The notes under the pieces are model-generated. The model worked only from the letters and a program-made list of their open reading frames with translations. It was not told where the DNA came from and searched no databases. The position numbers and the translations under genes were made by a program. Shown piece by piece: positions 23,892 through 31,829 of a stretch of 64,000 bases of DNA. Where the stretch lies: contig NZ_SCMU01000011.1 in NCBI RefSeq assembly GCF_005503695.1, positions 20,982 to 84,981 on the forward strand, given 5' to 3'. This DNA is from Sphingopyxis sp. 2PD. GTDB taxonomy: Bacteria > Pseudomonadota > Alphaproteobacteria > Sphingomonadales > Sphingomonadaceae. How positions within the stretch are numbered: the first letter of the stretch is position 1; the number at the start of each line of letters is the position of its first letter.

Positions 23892-24010
23892 AAAAAAAGA
23901 GGGCCGGGACTTGCGTCCCGGCCCAGCCTTTCAGGCTCTCCCCTCCTGAAACTGTTGACGCAATGAATGCCACATTAATGTCATGTTGGGAAGGCCTAAA
24001 TTTGCGGCAG
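23892..24010 (-). ncRNA. Candidate small RNA downstream of the TonB receptor
   Basis: On the minus strand a 7-bp hairpin TTTCAGG/CCTGAAA (23929-23951) with a purine loop AGGGGAGAG is followed by GGGCCGGGAC/GTCCCGGCCC (23901-23924) and seven Ts (23892-23898): a complete Rho-independent terminator. The receptor's own terminator (24044-24084) stops its transcript before this point, so a separate RNA is implied. A possible promoter is TTGCTG, 15 bases, AATAAT near 24040-24015. No reading frame of note lies inside. The 5' end is a guess. Confidence 0.45.
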
Positions 24011-24043
24011 GCCTGCCCAATTATTGTGCAGCGCAGCGTGCAG

Positions 24044-24084
24044 CAAAAAGGGCTCGGTTCGTTGCCGAACCGAGCCCCCTTTTT
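24044..24084 (-). terminator. Terminator of the TonB receptor gene
   Basis: Stem GGGCTCGGTTC / GAACCGAGCCC with loop GTTGCC and A/T runs on both sides, 14 bases after the receptor stop. It could work in both directions, but only a minus-strand gene ends here. Confidence 0.85.
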
Positions 24085-24097
24085 CGTCCGATAGCGC

Positions 24098-26467
24098 TCA
24101 GAACGTCTTGCGCGCAGTGATGCCAAATGTGCGCGGCTGACCGACCGTATAGCCTAGCCGGGCCCGTCCGCCGCGTTCGCGATCGAACGACAGCAGCGCG
24201 TTTTCGTCGAACAGATTGTTGACGTACGCGATCAGCGACAGGCCGCCCTCGAAGTCGACCCCGGCGCTCAGATTGACCAGTTGATAATCGGGCAATTGCA
24301 GGTCGACCGTCGTCGACGACCCCGCCGGTGCACCGCCGAACGGCAAGCCGTGGACGAAGGTCCGCGGTTTGTTTTCCTGATCGGCGGGCTGGGTGTAGCG
24401 GGTGCCAACATGTTGGAAGGATGCCGCAACATACATGTTCGCGGCATCGCCGATCGGCCATTCATAGCTGCCCGACGCCGACAGCTGGAATTTCGGCACC
24501 GACGGCAGGCGATTGCCTTCGCGAATCCCCGTCGCAGTGGCGAGGACGCCGGGCAGGGTGGTGTCGAATTCGGCCTCGATCAGGCTGCCCGACAGGTTGA
24601 AATCGAGCCCGTCGGCGGGCGACAGGCCGAGTTCGAATTCGACCCCCATCGAATGCGCCTTGTCGACGTTAAACACGATGCGCGACGAACAGCTGCCGGC
24701 ATCGAGCGTGACCTGCAGATTCTTGATGTCGTTGTAGAAGCCCGCGGCGTTGAAGGTGAAGCCGCGACCCTGCGACTTGATCCCCAGCTCGTAGTTCCAC
24801 AGCGTTTCGTCGTCATAGTCCTGGAACCCGCCGAACAGCGCCGCGTCGGCGGGGGTGCAGAGCGGCAGGTTGAGCGGATCATTGACCCCGCCAAGGCGGA
24901 AGCCCTTCGACGCCTGCGCGTTGACCGTCACGCTGTCGCTGAGGTCGTAGGACAAGAGGAAGCGAGGGGTGAAACCGCTCGACTTGGTGCTGTCGGTGCG
25001 GTTGTCGCCATTGGCGAACAGCCCGCCCGATTTGAAGCTGCGCGTTTCCTTGAAGTCGTAATAGCGCCCGCCCGCGGTCGCGGTGAACGCATCGCTGAGG
25101 TCAAAGCTGACCTCGCCGAACAGCGCGAACTGCTTGATGTCATAGGGCAGCAAGGCGTTGTACGGCGAGTTTGCGGCAAAGCCGTTGGCGACCGCCGCCG
25201 ACGTTCCGGCACCGAGTACCGCGTCGGTCACCGCATCATAACCGGGGGTGGGCAGCGTCTGGCTATAGACGCGGTCGACCTTTGAATAGAAAGCGCCGAG
25301 CACCCACTGGAACGGGCTGTCATTGTCCGACGCGATGCGCACTTCCTGCGACCAGGTTTCAAGGTCGGTGGTGTCGACCAGGTTCGACGGCAGCAGGACA
25401 CCGGCGGCCGGGAAGCCGAGATCGACCGACACCGACCCGGTGAGCGCGCTTGCGTCGCGGCTGACCAATATGTCGCGGTTGATATAGCTAGTGACCGAGG
25501 TCAGCTTGGCGCCGCCCAGCCCGACGTTGAGGTTGAGGTCGGCGATCAGCGTCTCGTCCTCGAACCCTTCGCGCAGCAACAGATATTGCTCGCGCTCGTC
25601 GAAGGTCACCTGCGGCCGCGTCGTCGTGAAGCGATTGCCGTACAGATTATAGATGTCCTGGCGATTGAAGCCGTCGGCGGTGACCTTTTGATACACCACG
25701 CGCGGGGTGATCGAAAAATTGTCGCTGGGCTCGAACGTCAGCGCGAGCCGGCCGCCATAGCGTTCGCCGCTGTTGACGTCATCGCCGCCCGCCGGGCCGA
25801 TCGCGTTGATGAAGCCGCCGTAGCGCGTGTAATAGCCGACCGCGCGCAGCGCCGCGGTGTCGCCCATCGGCACATTGACCGCGCCCTTCAAATGGCCGCC
25901 GAAGTCGTCGCCGTCGACAAGGTTGAGGTTCGCCTCGACGCTGCCCTCCATCACCCCGATCTTGGGTTGATTGGTGATGTAGCGGATGGTGCCGCCGACC
26001 GAACCCGATCCGAACAGGGTGCCCTGCGGCCCGCGGAGCGTCTCGACGCGGTTCAGATCGTACAGGTCGATGTCGGGGGTGAATAGCGACAGCGAGATCA
26101 CGCTTTCGTCGAGATAGACGCCGACCTGTTCCTTGACCCCCGGCTGGTCGCGCACGACCTGCCCCGCCGAGACGCCGCGCACCGACACCTGGCTCTGGCC
26201 GGGGCCGAGGTTCTGCACCGACAGGCCGGCGACGTTGCGCGACAGGTCTTCCAGCGTCACCGCGCCCGATTTCTGGATGTCTTCAGCCGTCTGGGCGTTG
26301 ATCGAAAAGGGAATGTCCTGAAGATTGGCGTCGCGCTTGGTCGCGGTGACGATGATGATGTTGCTGTCGTCTTCGGCAGCGCCGGCCTCCTGCGCGAGCG
26401 CGGGCGTGGCAATGGGCACCAGCGCGAGCGTCGAAAGCCCGGCCAGCAGCATAGTGCGAGCATGCAT
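24098..26467 (-). CDS. TonB-dependent outer-membrane receptor
   Basis: The protein has 789 residues from ATG 26467 behind GAGAGGA. A signal peptide ends ATPALAQ at about residue 26. IIIVTATKRDANLQDIPFS starts the plug domain, which runs through VSVRGVSAG and ETLRGPQGTLFGSGSVGG. A 22-strand barrel follows and ends with the aromatic-terminated ITARKTF. The order and long extracellular loops resemble sphingomonad receptors for siderophores or complex organics; the ligand cannot be named. No TonB, ExbB or FecR-type regulator is adjacent, and sRNA-like loci lie on both sides. Confidence 0.93.
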   Translation of the reverse strand: MHARTMLLAGLSTLALVPIATPALAQEAGAAEDDSNIIIVTATKRDANLQDIPFSINAQTAEDIQKSGAVTLEDLSRNVAGLSVQNLGPGQSQVSVRGVSAGQVVRDQPGVKEQVGVYLDESVISLSLFTPDIDLYDLNRVETLRGPQGTLFGSGSVGGTIRYITNQPKIGVMEGSVEANLNLVDGDDFGGHLKGAVNVPMGDTAALRAVGYYTRYGGFINAIGPAGGDDVNSGERYGGRLALTFEPSDNFSITPRVVYQKVTADGFNRQDIYNLYGNRFTTTRPQVTFDEREQYLLLREGFEDETLIADLNLNVGLGGAKLTSVTSYINRDILVSRDASALTGSVSVDLGFPAAGVLLPSNLVDTTDLETWSQEVRIASDNDSPFQWVLGAFYSKVDRVYSQTLPTPGYDAVTDAVLGAGTSAAVANGFAANSPYNALLPYDIKQFALFGEVSFDLSDAFTATAGGRYYDFKETRSFKSGGLFANGDNRTDSTKSSGFTPRFLLSYDLSDSVTVNAQASKGFRLGGVNDPLNLPLCTPADAALFGGFQDYDDETLWNYELGIKSQGRGFTFNAAGFYNDIKNLQVTLDAGSCSSRIVFNVDKAHSMGVEFELGLSPADGLDFNLSGSLIEAEFDTTLPGVLATATGIREGNRLPSVPKFQLSASGSYEWPIGDAANMYVAASFQHVGTRYTQPADQENKPRTFVHGLPFGGAPAGSSTTVDLQLPDYQLVNLSAGVDFEGGLSLIAYVNNLFDENALLSFDRERGGRARLGYTVGQPRTFGITARKTF

Positions 26468-26636
26468 GGTGATATCCTCTCTGTAACGCGCGCGGCTATG
26501 TTGCCGCGTCGCGGGCAAGAGGTGCGCCTCTTGCCGCAAATTCGCAATGGCCCGCGAACCCCCGCGCAACAAAATTACCGAGGGCTGTTGCGCGGCGGCC
26601 ACAGTAGCAGAATGCAAGCTTGGGGCGTCCACGCCC

Positions 26637-26740
26637 AAAAAAATGGCCGGGACATGTGTCCCGGCCAGTGGTTCGCAGGAGGAACCTGGTAAGGATCCCG
26701 CCGCCGCCGTTTGAAAGGAGAGAGAGACGTGCGGCGACGG
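26637..26740 (-). ncRNA. Candidate small RNA or amt 3'-UTR RNA
   Basis: After the amt stop the minus strand has a CU-rich stretch CTCTCTCTCCTTTC (26713-26726), a hairpin GGTTC/GAACC whose loop is CTCCTGC (26670-26686), and a terminator TGGCCGGGAC/GTCCCGGCCA with seven Ts (26637-26667). CU-rich single-stranded loops that can pair with Shine-Dalgarno sequences are typical of alphaproteobacterial sRNAs. No promoter of its own is evident, so it could be processed from the amt transcript. The 5' end is arbitrary. Confidence 0.45.
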
Positions 26741-26753
26741 GTATCCTGTCTCG

Positions 26754-28118
26754 TCAATAATTATAGGCGCGCTCGCCATGCTCGCCGAGGTCGAGGCCTT
26801 CGCGTTCGACCTCTGCCGCGACGCGGCCGCCGGTGACGGCCTTGGCAATGTAGAAGGCGATGGCCGAACCGACCGCGGACCAGAGGACGGCGACGCCGAC
26901 CGACTTGATCTGGATCCACAGCTGGCTGCCAAGGACATAATCGTCGCCGGCCGGACCGCCGAGCGCAGGCAGCATCGTGACCGCGGTCAGCACCGACCCG
27001 ATCAGGCCGCCGACGCCGTGGATGCCGAACACGTCGAGCGAATCGTCAAAGCCGAGCTTGGCCTTCAGCTTCATCACGACGATGCAGCAGACGACACCCG
27101 CGACGGCGCCGAGCAGGATCGCGCCGAACGGGCCCGAATTGCCCGCTGCCGGGGTAACCGCGACCAGACCGGCGATCGCCCCCGAACAGGCACCGAGCAG
27201 CGACCCCTTGTGGCCGAGGGCGCGTTCGGTGAGCATCCAGAACAGCACGCCGGCGGCGGTGGCGGTAAAGGTGTTGATCAGCGCGAGACCCGCCGACCCA
27301 TTGGCTTCGAGCGCCGAGCCGGCGTTGAAGCCGAACCAGCCCACCCACAGCAGGCCGGTACCGATCAGCGTCATGGTCAGCGAGTGCGGTGCCATGATGT
27401 CTTTCTGATAGCCATTGCGCTTGCCGATGATCAGGCATCCGACCAGCGCCGCGACGCCCGCGTTGATGTGGACGACGGTGCCGCCGGCAAAGTCGAGCGC
27501 GCCCCAGCCAAAGATCAGGCCGGTGGCTTCGTCGGTGCCGCCCAGATACCAGACCATGTGCGCGATCGGGTAATAGACGATCGACAGCCAGACGATCGCA
27601 AAGACCATCACCGCCGAAAATTTCATGCGTTCGACGAGTCCGCCGAGCACCAGCGCGACGGTGATCGCCGAAAAGGTCATCTGGAACGCGATGAAGACGA
27701 ATTCGGGGATGACGACGCCGTCGGTAAAGGTCGCGACGGTCGAATCGGCGGTCACCCCGGCGAGGAACAGCTTGCCCGACGAGATGAACTGGTTGGCGTC
27801 GCCGCCAAAGGCCAGGCTGTAGCCGAACATCACCCACATGATCATCGCCAAGCTGGCGACCGCGATGATCTGGGTCAGCACCGACAGCATATTCTTGGTA
27901 CGGACGAGGCCGCCATAGAAGAGCGCGAGGCCGGGGACGATCATCGCCATGACCAGCACGGTCGCGGTGATCATCCATGCGGTGTCGCCCTTGTCGGGCG
28001 TCGGCGCGGCGGCTTCGGCGACCGCAGGCGCGGCTTCCTGCGCCCAGGCGGGCAGCGCGGCGAACAGCGAGAGGCCCATGGCCCCGGCGCCCGCCGCAAG
28101 TTTATTTGCGAACGTCAT
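26754..28118 (-). CDS. amt: Ammonium transporter
   Basis: The protein has 454 residues. A signal peptide (LFAALPAWAQ) and an acidic linker precede eleven membrane helices beginning TAWMITATVLVMAMIVPGLALFYGG. The twin-His pore environment and Amt signatures DFAGGTVVHINAGVAALVG and FGIHGVGGLIGSVLTAV are present. ATG 28118 is chosen for the AGGGGG just upstream rather than the ATG at 28136. It conducts ammonium across the inner membrane. It follows glnK on the same strand with an 18-base gap, the standard glnK-amtB pair. Confidence 0.95.
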   Translation of the reverse strand: MTFANKLAAGAGAMGLSLFAALPAWAQEAAPAVAEAAAPTPDKGDTAWMITATVLVMAMIVPGLALFYGGLVRTKNMLSVLTQIIAVASLAMIMWVMFGYSLAFGGDANQFISSGKLFLAGVTADSTVATFTDGVVIPEFVFIAFQMTFSAITVALVLGGLVERMKFSAVMVFAIVWLSIVYYPIAHMVWYLGGTDEATGLIFGWGALDFAGGTVVHINAGVAALVGCLIIGKRNGYQKDIMAPHSLTMTLIGTGLLWVGWFGFNAGSALEANGSAGLALINTFTATAAGVLFWMLTERALGHKGSLLGACSGAIAGLVAVTPAAGNSGPFGAILLGAVAGVVCCIVVMKLKAKLGFDDSLDVFGIHGVGGLIGSVLTAVTMLPALGGPAGDDYVLGSQLWIQIKSVGVAVLWSAVGSAIAFYIAKAVTGGRVAAEVEREGLDLGEHGERAYNY

Positions 28119-28135
28119 ACTTTCCCCCTTTGTCA

Positions 28136-28498
<363 letters not shown>

Positions 28499-28509
28499 TC
28501 ATGTTGCGG

Positions 28510-28525
28510 TGCAACAGCCGTGCCA
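28510..28525 (-). promoter_or_regulatory. Sigma-54 promoter of glnK-amt
   Basis: The minus strand reads TGGCACGGCTGTTGCA, an exact match to the -24 (TGGCAC) and -12 (TTGCA) elements with five bases between. A short palindrome TGTTGC/GCAACA overlaps its downstream side. I could not find a convincing pair of NtrC sites further upstream. Confidence 0.85.
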
Positions 28526-28701
28526 GATTACGCACGGCGCGGAAAAGTTAACATTTTGTGACGGGTTTTCTGCGATCAGGCGAATAATCGGTCGTTTACT
28601 GGGCAGGTGAGGCAGGGGTTTGCCTAAAATTTAGGCATTGTGCGACGATAGTTCACGTCTTGGCAATGACAGCCCCAGACCGAAGATAGCCCCTCAAACA
28701 T

Positions 28702-28797
28702 CGTCATCCCGGGCCCTTCGACAAGCTCAGGACAGGCTTGATCCGGGATCCATGACTTCGGCGCTGCGATGGATCCCGGATCAAGTCCGGGATGACG
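28702..28797. repeat. Family A repeat interrupted by a family C-like segment
   Basis: Part of the 600-base gene-free stretch 28530-29130. Left arm CGTCATCCCGG is followed by GCCCTTCGACAAGCTCAGG-ACAGGC, the motif of family C, before the arm resumes with TTGATCCGGGATCCAT. The right arm at 28771-28797 is uninterrupted. Confidence 0.75.
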
Positions 28798-28828
28798 AGG
28801 GTCGGGTAGCGACCGGTTGCGGACATCG

Positions 28829-28965
28829 ATCCTCCCTGTCGCGCAGCGATGGGGAGGTGGCAGCGCGAAGCGCTGACGGAGGGGCTCTCGCGCAACGTCG
28901 CCGCCCCTCCACCATCGCCTACGGCGACGGTCCCCCTCCCCATGGCTTCGCCACAGGGAGGATCC
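28829..28965. repeat. REP-like repeat unit, family E
   Basis: A 137-base unit beginning ATCCTCCCTGTCGCGCAGCG and ending with the mirrored CTTCGCCACAGGGAGGAT, with internal hairpins (GCGCGAAGCGC; GCCTACGGC). The same unit, reversed, is at 56503-56639. Confidence 0.78.
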
Positions 28966-28989
28966 ATAGCATCGCCATCCCGGCGAAGG

Positions 28990-29018
28990 GTGTTCAGAGG
29001 CACGTGACTCTGAAACAC
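28990..29018. repeat. Small palindrome, family G variant
   Basis: GTGTTCAGAGGCACGTGACT and its mirror to 29018. It is preceded by CATCCCGGCGAAGG as in the fuller copy at 31268-31327. The remaining bases 29019-29130 carry no gene. Confidence 0.6.
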
Positions 29019-29130
29019 GATCTCGCCGGTGCGGTAAACCGAGAGGGTGAGACCTCGGCCTTCGCCGGGGTGACGACAAAAAATTGACCGTCCGCTCCCA
29101 CCCCAAAGCAGCAATCCAAGACTGTCGGCT

Positions 29131-29826
29131 TTACCCCGCCGCCCGGAACTGCGCCCAGATCGGCAGATGGTCCGATGCGCGCGCGGCGAGCGCGCTGCGA
29201 TGCACCCCCGCGTCCACCGCCTCCAAGTCGGGCGAGGCGAAAATGCGGTCGAGTTTTGCGACCGGGCGGCGGCTGTGGAAGCTGTGGCCGGTGTCGATCA
29301 GCCGGTGGCGCTCGCCGAAATCGTGGAGGCAGCCGCCCTGGTTCCGCCATTCGTTGCAGTCGCCCATCAGGATCGTCGGCAAGTCCTCGCCTTCGGCGAC
29401 ATGGTTCAGGATCGCGCGCGCCTGATGGCGGCGACGCAGCCCGGAAATGTCGAGGTGCATGCCAACGACGCGGAGCCGCGTGTCGCCGATGCGGATCGTC
29501 GCCGCGACAGCGCCGCGCGGTTCGAGGGTCGGCAGGTGGAGCGCATGGCTTTCCTCGACCTCGGCGCCCTTGCGGACGAGCAGCGCATTGCCGTGCCAGC
29601 CGATGCTGTGCGGGCGATTGTCGAGCGCGACCGCGACATAATCGCTGTGCTCGTCCAGCATATGCGGCGGGATCGCGCTGGCGCGGGTGCCGAAGCGCCG
29701 GTCGGCCTCCTGCAGCGCGACGATGTCGGCGTCGAGCTCGCCGAGCACCGCCAGCACCCGCCCGGGATCGCGGCGGCGGTCGAGCCCGATGCCCTTGCGC
29801 ATATTGTAACTGGCAACTTTGATCAT
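29131..29826 (-). CDS. Endonuclease/exonuclease/phosphatase (EEP) family protein
   Basis: The protein has 231 residues starting MIKVASYNMRKG, the EEP opening with the metal-binding Asn. Later VALQEADRRF (Glu ligand), GMHLDIS, MGDCNEW and the closing SDHLPIWAQF (Asp-His pair) complete the active site of the DNase I/exonuclease III-like fold. Substrate could be nucleic acid or a phosphodiester lipid. No signal peptide. The gene is first of no obvious operon; DUF2007 lies upstream with a four-base gap, so it may be last in a run. Confidence 0.88.
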   Translation of the reverse strand: MIKVASYNMRKGIGLDRRRDPGRVLAVLGELDADIVALQEADRRFGTRASAIPPHMLDEHSDYVAVALDNRPHSIGWHGNALLVRKGAEVEESHALHLPTLEPRGAVAATIRIGDTRLRVVGMHLDISGLRRRHQARAILNHVAEGEDLPTILMGDCNEWRNQGGCLHDFGERHRLIDTGHSFHSRRPVAKLDRIFASPDLEAVDAGVHRSALAARASDHLPIWAQFRAAG

Positions 29827-29830
29827 GGTC

Positions 29831-30076
29831 TCAGCGGTCTAGCGCTCCAGCCGCCAAGCCGTTCCCCGGATTCTCAAATTCCGCCAGCAAGGCTCGCGCT
29901 TCGTCCAGATCCTCGTCGAGCACCATGATCCGCACCGGGATCATCAGCCCGACGCTTTCGGCGATGTTCATCCCGGCGTCGAAACACACCGCATGCAGCC
30001 CGGCGCTTTCGATCCGCCCGCGCAGCAGCTCGGCCTCGGCGCCGTTGGGAATGCGGACCAGTTCGACGAGTGGCAT
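29831..30076 (-). CDS. DUF2007 family protein
   Basis: The protein has 81 residues: MPLVELVRIPNGAEAELLRGRIESAGL and later PVRIMVLDEDLDEARALLAEF are the DUF2007 (putative signal-transducing) pattern, a small ferredoxin-like beta-alpha-beta fold. Function unknown. The ATG overlaps the stop of the PNPOx-like gene as ATGA. Confidence 0.82.
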   Translation of the reverse strand: MPLVELVRIPNGAEAELLRGRIESAGLHAVCFDAGMNIAESVGLMIPVRIMVLDEDLDEARALLAEFENPGNGLAAGALDR

Positions 30077-30642
30077 CAGGCGGTCTCTCCCTCGATGAAG
30101 CGGTCGGTCGGCCGCGTCGGCAGGCCGTCGATGCTTTTGGTGCGGCCGAGCGTCTTTTCGACCCACAGCGCGCGATCGGCCTGGCGATGGTATTTTTGCA
30201 GCGTGTCGCGCTCCTGTTGCAGCTCCATCATCGGCACCCCCCAGCCACAGCTGGTCTGGACGCTTTCCACATCGATCACGAAAATCTGGCGGGTGCCGGG
30301 CAGCAGGGTGAAATGTGCCGCAAGCGCGTCCCATTCATCGTCCTGCGGCAACACCGGACGGCCGCGGCCATAGATGCGCAGGATCAGCGCGCTGCGATCA
30401 AAGGCGCAGAACATGATCGTGATGCGGCCATCGGCGGCGAGGTGCGCGTGGGTTTCGTTTCCCGATCCGGCAAGGTCGAGATAGGCGACCTGGCTGTCGG
30501 ACAGGACGCGGAAGCTGTCGGCATAGCCCTTGGGCGACAGGTTGATCCGCGCGTCGGCAGCGGCGGTCGCGGTGAAATAGACCGGCTGTTTTTCGATGAA
30601 AGCGATATGTTTGTCGGTCAGCGTATCGGTGAATTCGGCCAT
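30076..30642 (-). CDS. Pyridoxamine 5'-phosphate oxidase-like FMN-binding protein
   Basis: The protein has 188 residues with a split-barrel fold: PVYFTATAAADARINLSPKG, then VAYLDLAGSGNETHAHL and ITIMFCAFDRSALILRIYGRG are the usual FMN-binding strands of the PNPOx-like family. It lacks the C-terminal dimerisation block of true PdxH, so it is not the vitamin B6 enzyme; a flavin or F420-like reductase or heme-utilisation role is possible. The pair with DUF2007 is tightly coupled. Confidence 0.83.
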   Translation of the reverse strand: MAEFTDTLTDKHIAFIEKQPVYFTATAAADARINLSPKGYADSFRVLSDSQVAYLDLAGSGNETHAHLAADGRITIMFCAFDRSALILRIYGRGRPVLPQDDEWDALAAHFTLLPGTRQIFVIDVESVQTSCGWGVPMMELQQERDTLQKYHRQADRALWVEKTLGRTKSIDGLPTRPTDRFIEGETA

Positions 30643-30670
30643 GGCTCGTCTCCGTGTCGGCGCCGTCCTA

Positions 30671-31237
30671 TCACCAATTCTTGCCCTCTTCTATCGCCTC
30701 AACCTCCTCGGGCCGCGTCGCACGGCCGAGCGCTTCGTTGCGGTGCGGAAAGCGGCCGAAGCGGTCGATGATGTCGAAATGCTTTTGGGCGTAATCGTGA
30801 AAGACCGGATCGGCGAGCTGGGTCATCAGCCGGAGCGATTCGCGCTGGTCGGCGATATCCTCGCTATGCTCGAAGGGCAGATAAGCGAACTGGCGCCGCT
30901 CGTCGGGCCACGCCTGGTCCCACCCCTTGGCGACGATGCCGCGCGCAATCGCGCGGGCCAAGCTGTCGGTGGCAAAGGCGTCGGCATGGCCACGATAGAT
31001 GTTGCGCGGCACCTGGTCGAACAGGATCGCGGCGGCGAGCGCGGTGTCGGGATCGGCAAGGAAGGTTTCGGCGGGCTGCGAACGGAGCGCCGTGTGCCAA
31101 TCCTCGGCCAGGTTGCGCACTTCGGCGTCAAAATCGGGGCCGCCGCCGTACCAGTCGTCCATCCCATGCGCGTTGAACCAGAAGGCGAGGAGTTGTTGCG
31201 GCCAGTCGGCGGGCGGGGTGGAATTACTTTGCGTCAC
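30671..31237 (-). CDS. DUF924 family protein
   Basis: The protein has 188 residues. LLAFWFNAHGMDDWYGGGPDFDAEVR, ILFDQVPRNIYRGHADAF, FAYLPFEHSEDIADQ and FGRFPHRNEALGR are the conserved DUF924 blocks. The predicted all-helical (TPR-like) fold has no known activity. It is 28 bases upstream of the PNPOx-like gene on the same strand, so cotranscription is likely. Confidence 0.9.
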   Translation of the reverse strand: MTQSNSTPPADWPQQLLAFWFNAHGMDDWYGGGPDFDAEVRNLAEDWHTALRSQPAETFLADPDTALAAAILFDQVPRNIYRGHADAFATDSLARAIARGIVAKGWDQAWPDERRQFAYLPFEHSEDIADQRESLRLMTQLADPVFHDYAQKHFDIIDRFGRFPHRNEALGRATRPEEVEAIEEGKNW

Positions 31238-31267
31238 GCGCCGTCAAATCCTCAGCTAGAGACATTC

Positions 31268-31327
31268 GCCATCCCGGCGCAGGGTGTTGGGAGTCACGTG
31301 CCTCCCAACACCCTGCGCCGGGATGAC
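31268..31327. repeat. REP-like inverted repeat, family G
   Basis: CATCCCGGCGCAGGGTGTTGGGAG-TCACGTG- and its perfect mirror make a compact palindrome between two minus-strand genes. A shorter relative is at 28990-29018. Confidence 0.8.
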
Positions 31328-31344
31328 GATGACAGGTGGAGCGG

Positions 31345-31749
31345 CTACTCGCCCTTCACGCGCCGATACGGCACGAATTTCCCGAGCGAGACAAAGCCGC
31401 TGTACATATGGCTGCTGCGATCGTGCAATTGCACTGCGTCGATGCTGCACAGCTGGCTGCCCGACAATTTGGTGACCAGCATGTCGTCGTCATCGAGTGA
31501 CGACGCCCCGCCTTCGGGCCGGTTGACCCACAGGGTGCCGCCGACGCGATAGACGATCGCGGTCTTGTCGATCACCTGGCTGCTCCGCGCCATCGACAGC
31601 GGGATGCAATTTCGCGGTTCGCCCGCGACGCGGCCTTCGAGCAGCTTGGCCAGCTGATCTTCGGGCGCGAGCCGCTCGCGCGCGCTGGCTGTCGCGGGGA
31701 TTGCGGCGAGCGCGGCAGCGGCCAAAATCATCGGAATGTGCAGACGCAT
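31345..31749 (-). CDS. Secreted protein of unknown function
   Basis: The protein has 134 residues from ATG 31749. A signal peptide ends ATASA at about residue 23. The mature domain has two cysteines (NCIPLS and QLCSID) that could pair, and a region TAIVYRVGGTLWVNRPEGG suggestive of a small beta domain. I do not recognise it securely; DUF6491-like proteins have a similar layout. The next gene upstream is 80 bases away on the same strand. Confidence 0.7.
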   Translation of the reverse strand: MRLHIPMILAAAALAAIPATASARERLAPEDQLAKLLEGRVAGEPRNCIPLSMARSSQVIDKTAIVYRVGGTLWVNRPEGGASSLDDDDMLVTKLSGSQLCSIDAVQLHDRSSHMYSGFVSLGKFVPYRRVKGE

Positions 31750-31829
31750 GGTTCGACTCCTGCCTTCAACATATCCTACCCGCCGCCGCCCTACGCCAAC
31801 GCGCGTGAACAGGGGCTGACCGGCGCGGA

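Noticed and set aside
24281..25285. Long plus-strand frame across the TonB receptor gene
   Set aside because: Receptor motifs and signal peptide on the minus strand are unequivocal, and the plus-strand translation has no recognisable features.
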